Assembly: GCA_947371755.1 (NCBI GenBank) | Contig: CANBQT010000022.1 | Span: 1-47,851, forward strand | DNA: 47,851 bases | Origin: Chitinophagaceae bacterium | GTDB taxonomy: Bacteria; Bacteroidota; Bacteroidia; Chitinophagales; Chitinophagaceae | Direction: 5' to 3' | Shown: piece by piece, positions 24,765-34,732 of the stretch | How the letters are laid out: each line of letters opens with the position of its first letter | How positions within the stretch are numbered: the first letter of the stretch is position 1 | The notes under the pieces: model-generated | Seen by the model: the letters and a program-made list of their open reading frames with translations, nothing else | The model's database searches: none | Told to the model about the DNA's origin: nothing | Translations under genes and position numbers: made by a program

Positions 24765-26000
24765 ATGGCAAATATTAAACCGTTCAAAGCATTAAGACCA
24801 CAAACACAATTAGCTAAATTAGTTGCCAGCAGACCCTATGATGTATTGAGTAGTGCAGAAGCAAAAATAGAAGCTCAAGGAAATCCAGCAAGCTTCTTGC
24901 ACATTACTAAAAGTGAAATTGATCTTCCCGAAACAGTTGATGTTCATGCTGCGGAAGTATATGAACAGGCAAAATCAAATTTACAAGCTTCTATACAACG
25001 TGATACCCTCTTTCGTGAATCAAAAGAATGCTACTATATCTATCAACTCATTATGAATGGTAGAAAACAAACCGGACTTGTTTGTGTGAGCAGTGTGGAT
25101 GATTATGAAAATGATATCATAAAAAAACATGAATTCACCAGACCAGAAAAAGAATTAGACCGAATCAACCATATTAAAACATCTGGTGCTCAAACGGGAA
25201 ATGTATTCTTGGCCTATCGCAATAATGAAGAGATCGATCATATCATTGAAAAATGGAAGACTACAAAATCTCCAGGTTACGATTTTACTGCAGACGATGG
25301 AATTCAACATAGTATTTGGATCATTAGTGATGGAACTATCATTAACCAGATTAGTTCAATCTTCGCAAACCAAATTCCTTGTACCTATATCGCAGATGGC
25401 CACCACAGAGCAGCTTCAGCGTCAAAAGTTAGAATAGCATTGGGAGATGAAGCTACGGAGGGCTCTAATTATTTTTTAACAACCTTATTCCCGGCAAATG
25501 ATTTACACATCATGGATTATAACCGTGTTGTAAAAGATTTGAATGGTTTAAGCGTAGCTGATTTTTTGAAATCGCTGGAGCACAAATTTTCTGTAAGCAT
25601 AGAAGGATCTAATGCATTTAAACCTGGTAACCTTCATGAAATTGGTTTGTATGTAGATCATAATTGGTACAAACTCGTAGCAAAAGAAGGAAGCTATACA
25701 AATGATCCAATTGGAGTGTTAGATGTAACGATTTTACAAGACAATGTACTTTCTGCCTTATTAAATATCAATGATCCTCGTACTGATACAAGAGTTGATT
25801 TTGTGGGCGGCATCAGAGGCCTTGCAGAACTTGAAAAAAGGGTTGACAGTGGTGAAATGGCTGCCGCATTTAGCATTTACCCTGTTTCCATGGATCAATT
25901 ATTTGATATTGCAGATAGCGGAAAAGTTATGCCGCCTAAAAGCACATGGTTTGAACCAAAATTAAGAGATGGTTTATTAACTCATTTGATTTACGAATAA
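24765..26000 (+). CDS. DUF1015 family protein
   Basis: 411 residues, no signal peptide. The N-terminal FKALRPQTQLAKLVASRPYDVLS, the KKHEFTRPEKELDRINH block near residue 124, and the central TYIADGHHRAASASKVR near residue 212 (a conserved HH motif) identify DUF1015. Function is not established. Its frequent linkage with serC and serA suggests a link to serine or phosphoserine metabolism, which is inference. It begins 32 bases after serC and ends before a good terminator, so serC and this gene form a two-gene unit. Confidence 0.9.
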   Translation: MANIKPFKALRPQTQLAKLVASRPYDVLSSAEAKIEAQGNPASFLHITKSEIDLPETVDVHAAEVYEQAKSNLQASIQRDTLFRESKECYYIYQLIMNGRKQTGLVCVSSVDDYENDIIKKHEFTRPEKELDRINHIKTSGAQTGNVFLAYRNNEEIDHIIEKWKTTKSPGYDFTADDGIQHSIWIISDGTIINQISSIFANQIPCTYIADGHHRAASASKVRIALGDEATEGSNYFLTTLFPANDLHIMDYNRVVKDLNGLSVADFLKSLEHKFSVSIEGSNAFKPGNLHEIGLYVDHNWYKLVAKEGSYTNDPIGVLDVTILQDNVLSALLNINDPRTDTRVDFVGGIRGLAELEKRVDSGEMAAAFSIYPVSMDQLFDIADSGKVMPPKSTWFEPKLRDGLLTHLIYE

Positions 26001-26023
26001 CATTACCTTTTAATATGCTTGAG

Positions 26024-26055
26024 GCCGATCCGATTTTTCGAGATCGGCTTTTTTT
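26024..26055 (+). terminator. Intrinsic terminator of serC-DUF1015
   Basis: GCCGATC (26024-26030) pairs with GATCGGC (26042-26048), followed by seven T residues. Confidence 0.9.
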
Positions 26056-26135
26056 ATTTACTCCCTTTTGCCTAATTTGAATTGTATTAATCTGCTTAAG
26101 GCTTAAGATTCTACTTAGAATTTTAAATTATTTTC

Positions 26136-26143
26136 TAGATTTA
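26136..26143 (+). promoter_or_regulatory. Weak candidate -7 box of the acyl-CoA ligase
   Basis: TAGATTTA matches TAnnTTTG except for the last base and lies 16 bases before the ATG at 26160. No -33 element was seen. Confidence 0.3.
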
Positions 26144-26159
26144 CTCCAACGATAGCCAT

Positions 26160-27947
26160 ATGAATAATAAAAGACTTTTTGATTGCCTTGATCACCAGCT
26201 CAAAAATTTTCCAAAAAAAGATATGCTGGCTGCTAAAGAAAACGGAGTATGGGTTAATTATAGCAGTGAGGAGGTAGCAAGCATTGCCAACCAATTTAGT
26301 GCTGGACTTTTAGAACTTGGCGTTAGCGGTAATGACTTTACACCTGAAGGCAGTGATAAAATTGCTATTCTCAGCAACAATCGTCCGGAATGGGTTTTTA
26401 CCGATCTTGCTGTACAACAAATTGGGGCCATTTTAATTCCAATTTATCCAACTACCAACCCCCTTGAATTAGAATTTATCTTAAACGATACTGCTACAAA
26501 ATATGTTTTTGTTAGTAGTAAAGATCTGTATGATAAAGTAAAAGACGTTACCGCAAAAGTGCCTTCGGTTATTAATATTTATAGTTTCGATAAATTGGAA
26601 GGTGTTCCACATTGGTCGGAAGTTACCCAACTTGCAACTGAAAATTCTATTGCAAAAGTTGCTGAACTAAAAACACAAATTCCCGATTCACACCTCGCTA
26701 CAATCATCTACACTTCAGGTACAACAGGTGTTCCTAAAGGTGTAATGCTTCGACATAGCAATATTTACAGTAACGTACTTTACTCAAAAAAGAGTTTTCC
26801 TTTTGAAGATGCGCCAGATACAAAAGTGCTGAGCTTTCTGCCCCTGAACCATATTTTCGAGAAGATGTGCACTTATATTTATTTATTCAGTGGCATCAGT
26901 ATCTATTATGCAGAAAGCCTTGAAACCATCGGAGAGAATTTAAAGGAGATACAACCGAATGGATTTACTACTGTACCTCGTTTATTAGAAAAAGTATTTG
27001 AGAAAATCATGCTCGCGGGTTCGCACCTTACTGGTTTTAAAAAAACCATGTTTTTTTGGGCAGTTGATCTGGCAGAAAAATATGATAATATAAAATCTGG
27101 TGGTATCTGGTATAATCTTCAACTTGCTTTAGCTAATAAACTTATCTTCCAAAGATGGCGTGAAGCACTAGGTGGTAATATTTCTTTTATCGTCACCGGT
27201 GGCGCTGCTTGCCAGGTTAAACTCCTTCGCATTTTTAATGCTGCAAAAATTCCGGTTTACGAAGGATATGGACCAACAGAGAATAGTCCTGTAATCAGCG
27301 TGAATAGAAAAGAAAATGGTGGAACAAAATTCGGGACAGTTGGACCAGTGATTGATGGCATTAAAGTTCGATTAGCAGAGGATGGAGAAATTCAGGTATC
27401 TGGTACTTGCGTGATGGCTGGCTATTATAAAAGGCCAGATATTACTGCCGAAACAATTATTGATGGCTGGTTATTAACTGGTGATATTGGGGTCTTTGAA
27501 AATGACAAGTTTTTAAAAATCATCGATCGAAAAAAAGAACTCTTCAAAACTAGCGGTGGAAAATATGTGGCCCCTCAACCCATTGAAAACAAATTAATGG
27601 AAAGCCCTTTTATTGAACAGGTAATCGTAATTGGCTCAGAGAAAAAATTTGTGGGGGCATTAATAGTTCCTTCAGTAGCTACTTTAAAAGAATGGATGCG
27701 CGAAAAAGAAGTGGCCTTCACTACTATTGAAGATGCTTTACATCATCCAAAAGTGCTCGAATTATATCGTCAGCTAGTAGAAAGTTTTAATAAGTTTTTC
27801 AATCACGTAGAACAAATTAAAAAATTCGAATTGCTTCCCAGAGAATGGAGCGTTAATACCGGAGAACTCACGCCTAAATTAAGTTTAAAGCGAAAAGTAA
27901 TTATGGAAAAATATAAAGATGCAGTAGAAAGAATATATACCGATTAA
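26160..27947 (+). CDS. Long-chain fatty acid--CoA ligase (AMP-forming)
   Basis: 595 residues, FadD15/ACSL-like. Activates fatty acids to acyl-CoA through an acyl-adenylate, at the inner face of the membrane. Motifs are the P-loop-like TIIYTSGTTGVPKGVMLRHS (about residues 179-198), the gate region FLPLNHIFEKM, the adenine-binding YEGYGPTENSPVIS, LLTGDIGVFE, and the hinge and C-terminal lid IDRKKELFKTSGGKYVAPQP with the catalytic lysine near the end (LSLKRKVIMEKY). It has its own terminator, so it is monocistronic. Together with the desaturase it is the only clear lipid-metabolism gene in the window. Confidence 0.93.
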   Translation: MNNKRLFDCLDHQLKNFPKKDMLAAKENGVWVNYSSEEVASIANQFSAGLLELGVSGNDFTPEGSDKIAILSNNRPEWVFTDLAVQQIGAILIPIYPTTNPLELEFILNDTATKYVFVSSKDLYDKVKDVTAKVPSVINIYSFDKLEGVPHWSEVTQLATENSIAKVAELKTQIPDSHLATIIYTSGTTGVPKGVMLRHSNIYSNVLYSKKSFPFEDAPDTKVLSFLPLNHIFEKMCTYIYLFSGISIYYAESLETIGENLKEIQPNGFTTVPRLLEKVFEKIMLAGSHLTGFKKTMFFWAVDLAEKYDNIKSGGIWYNLQLALANKLIFQRWREALGGNISFIVTGGAACQVKLLRIFNAAKIPVYEGYGPTENSPVISVNRKENGGTKFGTVGPVIDGIKVRLAEDGEIQVSGTCVMAGYYKRPDITAETIIDGWLLTGDIGVFENDKFLKIIDRKKELFKTSGGKYVAPQPIENKLMESPFIEQVIVIGSEKKFVGALIVPSVATLKEWMREKEVAFTTIEDALHHPKVLELYRQLVESFNKFFNHVEQIKKFELLPREWSVNTGELTPKLSLKRKVIMEKYKDAVERIYTD

Positions 27948-27970
27948 TTAAATGTATTATAATAGTATTA

Positions 27971-27999
27971 AAAAGGTCCGAATCATTCGGGCCTTTTTT
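27971..27999 (+). terminator. Intrinsic terminator of the acyl-CoA ligase gene
   Basis: AAGGTCCGAA pairs with TTCGGGCCTT (one G-U) around a 3-base loop, followed by a T-run. Confidence 0.88.
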
Positions 28000-28030
28000 G
28001 TTTTTAGTTATATTTAAGCAAATCGAAATT

Positions 28031-29656
28031 ATGCTTAGAAAAAAACTTAAGACGCTTGCGCTTCTGCTAATGTGTACGATGCCTTACACTTTCCTGTTTG
28101 CGCAACAAACTTCCTCTCTTACTCAACAAAAAGTAGACGCCATTAAAACAGAAGTGCTTCAATCTGTTAGTGGTAAAGAAAAAGGCGTGCAAGAAATGGT
28201 AGATATGGTCTTTAGTTTTGGAGAACTGGGTTTTCAGGAAATTGAAACCTCAAAATACCTCACCAGCATTCTTGAAAAAAATGGATTTACTATCGAACGT
28301 GGTATATCAGGCATTCCTACAGCATGGATGGCTAAATGGGGCAATGGCAGTCCGGTTATTGCACTTGGCAGTGACATAGACTGTATCCCGAAAGCTTCTC
28401 AAAAACCAGGTGTCGCTTATAAAGACCCTATTGTAGAAGGCGCACCAGGACATGGTGAAGGCCATAATTCTGGTCAGGCCGTGATCATCTTTGCCGCAAT
28501 CGCTGCAAAGGAAGCCATGATCAAAAATAAAATCCCAGGTACTCTAGTTATCTGGCCTGGTGTTGCTGAAGAATTATTAGCCAGTAAAGCATGGTATGTA
28601 AGAGATGGTTATTTTAAAAATGTAGATGCATGCATTTTCACACACGTGAGTGGAAATTTTGGATGCAATTATGGTGATGTGGGATATGATGGTATGGTTT
28701 CTGTAAAATTCTCTTTCGATGGAGATGCTGCTCATGCTGCTGGTGCTCCATGGAGAGGTAAAAGTGCACTAGACGCCGTTGAATTGATGGATGTAGGTTG
28801 GAATTTTAAAAGAGAACATTTAAAACCCACACAACGCTCGCATTATGTTATTGTTGATGGAGGCGATCAGCCAAACGTGGTTCCTTCCAAAGCAAGTGTT
28901 TGGTATTATTTCAGAGAAAGAGAATATAAGGATATTAAAAGCATGTATGAAGCAGGTATCAATATTGCAAAGGGTGCAGCTATGATGACTGATACTAAAA
29001 TGAAATACCAGATTCTGGGAACAGCATGGCCAGGGCATTTCAATAAACCTTTAGCAATTGCCATGCATGCTAATATTGAAAAAGTGGGTGTACCAATTTG
29101 GTCAGACGCAGATAAACAATTAGCTGCCGCTGTTCAAAAATTAGTAGACGCTCCTAAAATTGATGAAGAAGGAAATCCGGTGGCAGGTTTGGCTAATAAA
29201 GTTGATTCACTCAAAGGTTCAGTTCCATTTTCATGGGGTGGTGGTTCAGATGATATTGCAGACATTTCATGGACAGTTCCTACGATTGTTCTAGGTTATC
29301 CAGCTAATATTCTTGGAACAAAAGGACATCATTGGGGAGATGCTATTGCGATGGCTACACCCATTGCGCACAAAGGAACATTGGCCGGTGCAAAAGCAAC
29401 TGCACTAACATTGATCGATCTGTTTACAAACCCAAAAATATTAACTGATGCGAAAGATTATTTTGTAAACGTTCAAACGAAAGACACAAAATATATTCCT
29501 TTCATCAGTGAATCAGATCCTCCGGCCATTTATTTAAATAAAGAGATCATGAATCAATTTAGAGATAAGATGAAACCATTTTATTATGATCCTTCTAAAT
29601 ACAATACCTATTTAGAACAGCTAGGTATTACTTACCCAACCCTTGAAAAAAAATAA
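28031..29656 (+). CDS. Secreted M20-family amidohydrolase, AbgB-like (copy 1)
   Basis: 541 residues with signal peptide (MLRKKLKTLALLLMCTMPYT, cleavage near FAQQ), so probably periplasmic. It resembles AbgB, the B subunit of p-aminobenzoyl-glutamate hydrolase, in the M20 di-zinc peptidase clan. Motifs are FGELGFQE, GSDIDCIPKAS, PGHGEGHNSGQ (residues 139-149), the general-base Glu pair in GVAEELL (181-182), a lid-domain block with AAHAAGAPWRGKSALDAVE, and the late PFSWGGGSDDIADISW and GTKGHHWGDA. The Cys usually found in the HGCGHN motif is Glu143. It is followed after 3 bases by a close paralogue. Substrate unknown; an amide or dipeptide is likely. Confidence 0.88.
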   Translation: MLRKKLKTLALLLMCTMPYTFLFAQQTSSLTQQKVDAIKTEVLQSVSGKEKGVQEMVDMVFSFGELGFQEIETSKYLTSILEKNGFTIERGISGIPTAWMAKWGNGSPVIALGSDIDCIPKASQKPGVAYKDPIVEGAPGHGEGHNSGQAVIIFAAIAAKEAMIKNKIPGTLVIWPGVAEELLASKAWYVRDGYFKNVDACIFTHVSGNFGCNYGDVGYDGMVSVKFSFDGDAAHAAGAPWRGKSALDAVELMDVGWNFKREHLKPTQRSHYVIVDGGDQPNVVPSKASVWYYFREREYKDIKSMYEAGINIAKGAAMMTDTKMKYQILGTAWPGHFNKPLAIAMHANIEKVGVPIWSDADKQLAAAVQKLVDAPKIDEEGNPVAGLANKVDSLKGSVPFSWGGGSDDIADISWTVPTIVLGYPANILGTKGHHWGDAIAMATPIAHKGTLAGAKATALTLIDLFTNPKILTDAKDYFVNVQTKDTKYIPFISESDPPAIYLNKEIMNQFRDKMKPFYYDPSKYNTYLEQLGITYPTLEKK

Positions 29657-29659
29657 AAA

Positions 29660-31291
29660 ATGCTACGATTAAAAATTAAAATTATTGGCTGCTTTTTATT
29701 AGGAAGCTTTTTTACATCACATTCCATATTGGAAGCTCAAAGCTCAAAATCACTTAGTGTAAAACAAGTGGATGCCATAAAATCTGAGGTATTACAATCA
29801 GTGAGTGGAAAAGAAAAAGCAGTACAAGAAATGGTTGACATGGTTTTTAGTTTTGGTGAACTTGGATTTCAGGAAACCGAAACTTCAAAATACCTCACCA
29901 GCATACTTGAAAAAAATGGATTCACCATTGAACGTGGTATATCTGGTATCCCTACTGCATGGACGGCCAAATGGGGCAATGGGAGTCCGATCATTGCACT
30001 TGGAAGTGATATCGATTGTATCCCGAAAGCTTCTCAAAAACCAGGCGTTGCTTATAAAGATCCCATCGTAGAAGGTGCACCTGGACATGGAGAGGGACAT
30101 AATTCCGGACAAGCAGTGATCATCTTTGCAGCCATTGCTGCAAAAGAAGCGATGATCAAGAATAAGATCCCTGGAACTTTAATGATCTGGCCTGGTGTGG
30201 CAGAGGAATTAGTGGGCAGTAAGGCCTGGTATATCCGTGATGGTTATTTTAAAAATGTGGATGCCTGCATTTTCACACACGTTAGTGGAGATTTTGGTTG
30301 TGATTATGGAGATAATGGCGGTAATGGTTTAGTGTCTGTAAAATTTTCTTTCGATGGTGACGCTGCTCATGCAGCTGGTGCTCCATGGAGAGGCAAGAGC
30401 GCTTTGGATGCAGTTGAGTTAATGGATATTGGTTGGAATTTTAAAAGAGAACATTTAAAGCCAACCCAACGTTCACACTATGTAATTACCGATGGCGGGG
30501 ATCAACCAAATGTGGTTCCTTCTAAAGCCAGTGTATGGTATTACTTCAGAGAAAGAACATACACAGATATACAAAGTATGTATGATGCAGGTATCAAAAT
30601 TGCTAATGGTGCAGCCATGATGACGGATACTAAAATGAAATACCAGATTCTCGGAACAGCATGGCCCGGGCATTTTAATAAAGCATTGGCAGAAGCACTA
30701 TATAGTAATATTAAAAAAGTAGGTTTCCCTGAATGGTCAGAATCAGATCAGCAAATGGCTTTAGCTGTGCAAAAATTAGTGGAAGCCCCTAAGAAAGATA
30801 ATAAAGGAAAAGAGATCAATGGACTAAGAAAAACTTTAGATACTTTAAGTGGCTCTGTTCCATTCTCCTGGGGTGGCGGATCGGATGATATCGCTGATAT
30901 TTCATGGAATCTTCCCACCATCGTATTAAGATACCCTGCGAATATTCCCGGAACAAAAGGTCATCATTGGGCAGACGCCATCGCCATGGCAACACCCATT
31001 GCACACAAAGGATCTTTAGCTGGCGCAAAAGCAACAGCCCTTACATTAATAGACCTTTTTACCAACCCTAAGATTCTGGCTGATGCGAAAGACTATTATA
31101 AAAATGTACAGACTAAAGATGTGCAATACAAACCATTTATTACTGCATCAGATCCTCCTGCAATTAATCTGAATCAGGAAACAATGAATCAGTATCGCGA
31201 AAAGATGAAGCCTTTTTATTATGATCCCAGTAAATACGCTTCCTATCTGGATCAACTTGGAATTAAATACCCAACAGTAGAAAAAAAGTAA
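29660..31291 (+). CDS. Secreted M20-family amidohydrolase, AbgB-like (copy 2)
   Basis: 543 residues, tandem paralogue of the preceding gene, with more than four in five residues identical by eye over the mature protein. The signal peptide is different (MLRLKIKIIGCFLLGSFFT). All motifs of copy 1 are kept, including Glu at the usual Cys position (GHGEGHNSGQ, residue 145), the AEEL pair and GGGSDDIADISW. The largest differences are in the segment before GSVPFSW and in the first 30 residues. DNA differences are mostly at third codon positions, indicating an older duplication kept under selection. It starts 3 bases after copy 1, so the two are co-translated, and a terminator follows. Confidence 0.88.
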   Translation: MLRLKIKIIGCFLLGSFFTSHSILEAQSSKSLSVKQVDAIKSEVLQSVSGKEKAVQEMVDMVFSFGELGFQETETSKYLTSILEKNGFTIERGISGIPTAWTAKWGNGSPIIALGSDIDCIPKASQKPGVAYKDPIVEGAPGHGEGHNSGQAVIIFAAIAAKEAMIKNKIPGTLMIWPGVAEELVGSKAWYIRDGYFKNVDACIFTHVSGDFGCDYGDNGGNGLVSVKFSFDGDAAHAAGAPWRGKSALDAVELMDIGWNFKREHLKPTQRSHYVITDGGDQPNVVPSKASVWYYFRERTYTDIQSMYDAGIKIANGAAMMTDTKMKYQILGTAWPGHFNKALAEALYSNIKKVGFPEWSESDQQMALAVQKLVEAPKKDNKGKEINGLRKTLDTLSGSVPFSWGGGSDDIADISWNLPTIVLRYPANIPGTKGHHWADAIAMATPIAHKGSLAGAKATALTLIDLFTNPKILADAKDYYKNVQTKDVQYKPFITASDPPAINLNQETMNQYREKMKPFYYDPSKYASYLDQLGIKYPTVEKK

Positions 31292-31293
31292 AT

Positions 31294-31333
31294 AAAAAAA
31301 AGCCAGTCAAACTAAAATGACTGGCTTTTTTTT
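31294..31333. terminator. Bidirectional terminator between M20 pair and amidohydrolase
   Basis: AAAAAAAGCCAGTCA pairs with TGACTGGCTTTTTTT around an 8-base loop. Long A- and T-runs on both sides allow termination from either strand, which suits the convergent genes. Confidence 0.92.
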
Positions 31334-31364
31334 GGAAAAATCTTAGGGATTCTATTCAGCATCA

Positions 31365-32957
31365 TTATTCAATTCCAGGTTGTTTTAAAACCCATCCTGT
31401 TTTCTTTTTCTCAGCATCTACCATTGCCTTTACATCGGCTAATAATTTTTTAGCATCATACACGATACCATCTTTAATAGTATACTGCACACCACCCGTT
31501 CTTACAATTTTATTATCTGCATTTAATTCAATCGCACCTGTACCATATAATACTTGTAAATTCTTTAAAGGATTTGCATTTACGATAGCGATATCAGCTA
31601 GTTTGCCTACTTCTACCGAGCCAATTTCTTTATCGGCACCCAATGCTTGTGCAGCATATAAAGTAGCAGAGCGGATCACTTCCAGCGGATGAAACCCAGC
31701 TTCACGCAATAATTCTAATTCTCTGATATAGCCAAATCCATATAGCTGATAAATGAATCCATTATCAGATCCTGCTGTAACTCTTCCACCACGGTTTTTA
31801 TATTCGTTGATGAATGTCATCCACAAACGATAATTGTTTTTCCATTCTACTTCCTGCTCTGTTCCCCAGCTTTGCCAATACGATCCATGCGATTGTCTGC
31901 TTGGCTCATAGAATTTCCATAAAGAAGGTAAGGTATAAGTCTCATGCCATTCCGCTCTTCTGGTTCTTTGCAGATCACGATTAGCATCATAAATATTAAA
32001 TGTTGGATCAAGTGTAAAATCGAGTGACAATAACTCATTCATTACTTTATTCCAATGCTCACTATATGGTGCCGCTGCTTGCTTCCATAATTTTCCAGCT
32101 TCTTCAAAACGGTTTTGCTCATTATTATAATTATAGTCTAACGGAAATTGTTGTACCGATTTATCAGTAAACAATGCTTCGGGCAAACCATACCAATGTT
32201 CCATACTCGTCATACCAGCCCTTGCAGAATTCAGCACATTCCATCTTGCCACATCGATTTGTGCATGATGGCAACAAGATCTTAATCCCAATCTTTTATT
32301 CTCCCTGATGGCAGCATCCATTACTTCAGGCGATGCCCCAAAAAATTTAATGCCATCTGCACCGTTTTTGGCATTCTGTTGAACCCAGGTTCTTGCTTGT
32401 TCTGCTGTTACAATTGGATTTGCACTACCCATTCCAAATGCGGTATAGGCAAAAATTCTTGGCGCTGTAATGGTATTGGCTGCACTTTTTTTCTTTTCGT
32501 CCAATACCCAATCCAATCCATTACCAGCAGAAGGATCACGGATGGTAGTAATGCCATGAGCCATCCACAGTTTAAATACATATTCTGCAGGTGTACCTTG
32601 TTCTACTCCACCAATATGTCCGTGCATATCAATCAAACCTGGCATCGCATACATCCCTTCACAATTCAACTCCTTACCACCTGCCTTCAAAACCGGTCTT
32701 CTACTATCTGCTATCTTTAATCCTGGACTTCCCAAAGAGGAAATTTGTACAATCTTATTTTTTTCAATCACAATATCAACCGGACCAAATGCTGGTGCTC
32801 CTGTACCATTAATTAAAGTAACGCCTCTGATAATGAGTTGTGTGTATTGACCATCACCTTCAATACGTTCAGGTGCTTTGGTAATTTGTGCATTACTAGA
32901 AACCGTTATGATCATAACAATAAAAAACGCCGAGATCCATTTACTGATGATATGCAT
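31365..32957 (-). CDS. Secreted amidohydrolase (imidazolonepropionase-like)
   Basis: 530 residues with a signal peptide (MHIISKWISAFFIVMIITVS, cleavage near SNAQ), so exported. Amidohydrolase superfamily: metal HxH in MYAMPGLIDMHGHIGG, further His ligands in SCCHHAQIDVARWN and MTSMEHWYG, and the late Asp in VTAGSDNGFIYQLYGFG. The C-terminus carries the usual GSVEVGKLADIAIVNANPLK barrel-closing segment. Exported members include dipeptidases and cyclic-amide hydrolases; substrate here is unknown. It converges on the secreted M20 pair, so the three exported hydrolases may share a role in degrading amides or peptides (inference). The start at 32957 places the signal peptide first; nine residues upstream are not convincing. 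Confidence 0.85.
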   Translation of the reverse strand: MHIISKWISAFFIVMIITVSSNAQITKAPERIEGDGQYTQLIIRGVTLINGTGAPAFGPVDIVIEKNKIVQISSLGSPGLKIADSRRPVLKAGGKELNCEGMYAMPGLIDMHGHIGGVEQGTPAEYVFKLWMAHGITTIRDPSAGNGLDWVLDEKKKSAANTITAPRIFAYTAFGMGSANPIVTAEQARTWVQQNAKNGADGIKFFGASPEVMDAAIRENKRLGLRSCCHHAQIDVARWNVLNSARAGMTSMEHWYGLPEALFTDKSVQQFPLDYNYNNEQNRFEEAGKLWKQAAAPYSEHWNKVMNELLSLDFTLDPTFNIYDANRDLQRTRRAEWHETYTLPSLWKFYEPSRQSHGSYWQSWGTEQEVEWKNNYRLWMTFINEYKNRGGRVTAGSDNGFIYQLYGFGYIRELELLREAGFHPLEVIRSATLYAAQALGADKEIGSVEVGKLADIAIVNANPLKNLQVLYGTGAIELNADNKIVRTGGVQYTIKDGIVYDAKKLLADVKAMVDAEKKKTGWVLKQPGIE

Positions 32958-33015
32958 AGTGATTGTTTGAAATGAAATATACAATTAAAAAATAGTTTCA
33001 GAAACTTGCTATTGA

Positions 33016-34593
33016 TTAATCTGAGTTTTGTGCGCTTCTTGCACTTACTTTTTTCTGATTCTCTAGAAACTTATTTCTGATAACTGTTTGAACGGGCGTG
33101 GCAGATATTTTACTTTCTAACCAGGATATGATATCGAGGTACATAAAGGCTCGCGTTTCAAATCGGTCGTGCTCCAGTTCCTTTAATTTTACCAGCAACT
33201 TTTCGAATTCTGGTTTTAATTCTTTAGGAGAAAGCCTGAAGCTATATTTAATAAACGCAAACACTTCTACCTCAACTGTACTTAGGTTTTCCATTTTCGA
33301 CATAAATCGATATACAGATTTTAGCAAGTATTCGAGTATATCGTAATTACCCAATTCATAGTGAGCAATCAAATGCAATAGTCTGGCATAGCATTGCAGA
33401 TCGGTTCTAAGGTCAACTTTCCAATTGATGATCTTATTCAGAAAATCGATGCTCCTATCAAAATCGCCACTTCCAAAATACAATGAGGCAATTTTATAAT
33501 AGAACACTAATATTCGGTGTCTGTCGAGATACAATTCATATTCTTTCAGCTTTTCTTCAATTAAAGGAACTTCTACTAATCCTTCAGTAAAGCTTCCCTC
33601 CATAAAATGCTGGTTCAGTTTTGCAATCTGGATATAAACAAAAACCTGAATGAGGTTATTATGATTTTGTTGAACAATGTCTGTCTGAGAAAAACTTTCA
33701 AAACACTGAATGGTTTCACGAAATTTTTGATAATTACCCAGGTCGAAATGTGCACTCATTAAATTATGTAGTCCTTTGATATAATGTGCTGTTTCCACAT
33801 CAATCATCTTCGGTTCCTGATGAAAAAGGTCTACCCACTTCTGACAATATCTGTAATACATGATCAGGTCCTGAACAATGAAGGCATACCAACTTTTACA
33901 TTGGTATCGATACAATTTTTCATAAAAACCTTTGCAATCTTTCGAAGCTTCTATTAATCCATTATGATATAAGAGATCCAGTGATTCAGCATCCTTGCTA
34001 TTCCGGGCTAATCCATTTTTGATATACCAGCTATATAGTTGAAGCGACAAATTGGATAATGCGCCAATCATTGTTAATCTACCATTGGTTTCTTCCACTT
34101 CCGCTGCCAATCGATCCGCTCGATCCTGCATACTTCGGGTAATATGAAGGCCCTCAATATTTTTCTCTAAAAACAAGGCCTGCAGGAGGTAAGTGACCTG
34201 ATTATTGGTCTTCGATAGTTCTTTGATCTTTTCTAAAACCTTAAGACTCTGATGATATAGTCCTTTATTATAGAGTATCCGGGCAAAGTCGAGCTGCTCA
34301 TGAATTTGAATATCAATATTTTCATCCTGCTTTAAAAGCCTTAAACTATTGAGTAATTCCCGGTATAAATGGGCTTTTAAGTTCGATAATTGCTGCTTTT
34401 GTAGGGAAGGGTTCTTTTTGAGTAACAAATCCTCATCATATACCTCCATTTTATCCAAAGCATCGAATAATTGTATGATTTTCAGCTCACTCGATGATGA
34501 GTTTCTCGTCACAAATAGCTTGAAATTTCGCTTTTCTGATCTTTCCAGCGACTGAATCAATAAAAACAAAGCATCAGTAGAACGGTTAGGCAT
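33016..34593 (-). CDS. Helical-repeat protein of unknown function
   Basis: 525 residues, no signal peptide. The N-terminus MPNRSTDALFLLIQSLERSE is followed by almost entirely helical, Leu/Tyr/Lys-rich sequence with spaced pairs of helices typical of TPR-like solenoids (for example YNKGLYHQSLKVLEKIKEL, YFGSGDFDRSIDFLNKIINW). I recognise similar-length proteins as a recurrent hypothetical in Chitinophagaceae but know no function. A scaffold or protein-binding role is only what the fold suggests. The start at 34593 is preferred; a longer frame to 34686 adds an unlikely Cys/Ile-rich leader. It is divergent from leuA. Confidence 0.75.
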   Translation of the reverse strand: MPNRSTDALFLLIQSLERSEKRNFKLFVTRNSSSSELKIIQLFDALDKMEVYDEDLLLKKNPSLQKQQLSNLKAHLYRELLNSLRLLKQDENIDIQIHEQLDFARILYNKGLYHQSLKVLEKIKELSKTNNQVTYLLQALFLEKNIEGLHITRSMQDRADRLAAEVEETNGRLTMIGALSNLSLQLYSWYIKNGLARNSKDAESLDLLYHNGLIEASKDCKGFYEKLYRYQCKSWYAFIVQDLIMYYRYCQKWVDLFHQEPKMIDVETAHYIKGLHNLMSAHFDLGNYQKFRETIQCFESFSQTDIVQQNHNNLIQVFVYIQIAKLNQHFMEGSFTEGLVEVPLIEEKLKEYELYLDRHRILVFYYKIASLYFGSGDFDRSIDFLNKIINWKVDLRTDLQCYARLLHLIAHYELGNYDILEYLLKSVYRFMSKMENLSTVEVEVFAFIKYSFRLSPKELKPEFEKLLVKLKELEHDRFETRAFMYLDIISWLESKISATPVQTVIRNKFLENQKKVSARSAQNSD

Positions 34594-34732
34594 CGTAATT
34601 TTTTTGGGCCAAAATACAATAACAGTAAGGCTTTCCTCAAATATATGACAATTTGAGCACTGTAAAAACCCCACTATTTTGATCAAAATAAGCCATTGTT
34701 TGCATATACATTCGAATATGGCAGGTTGGCTT

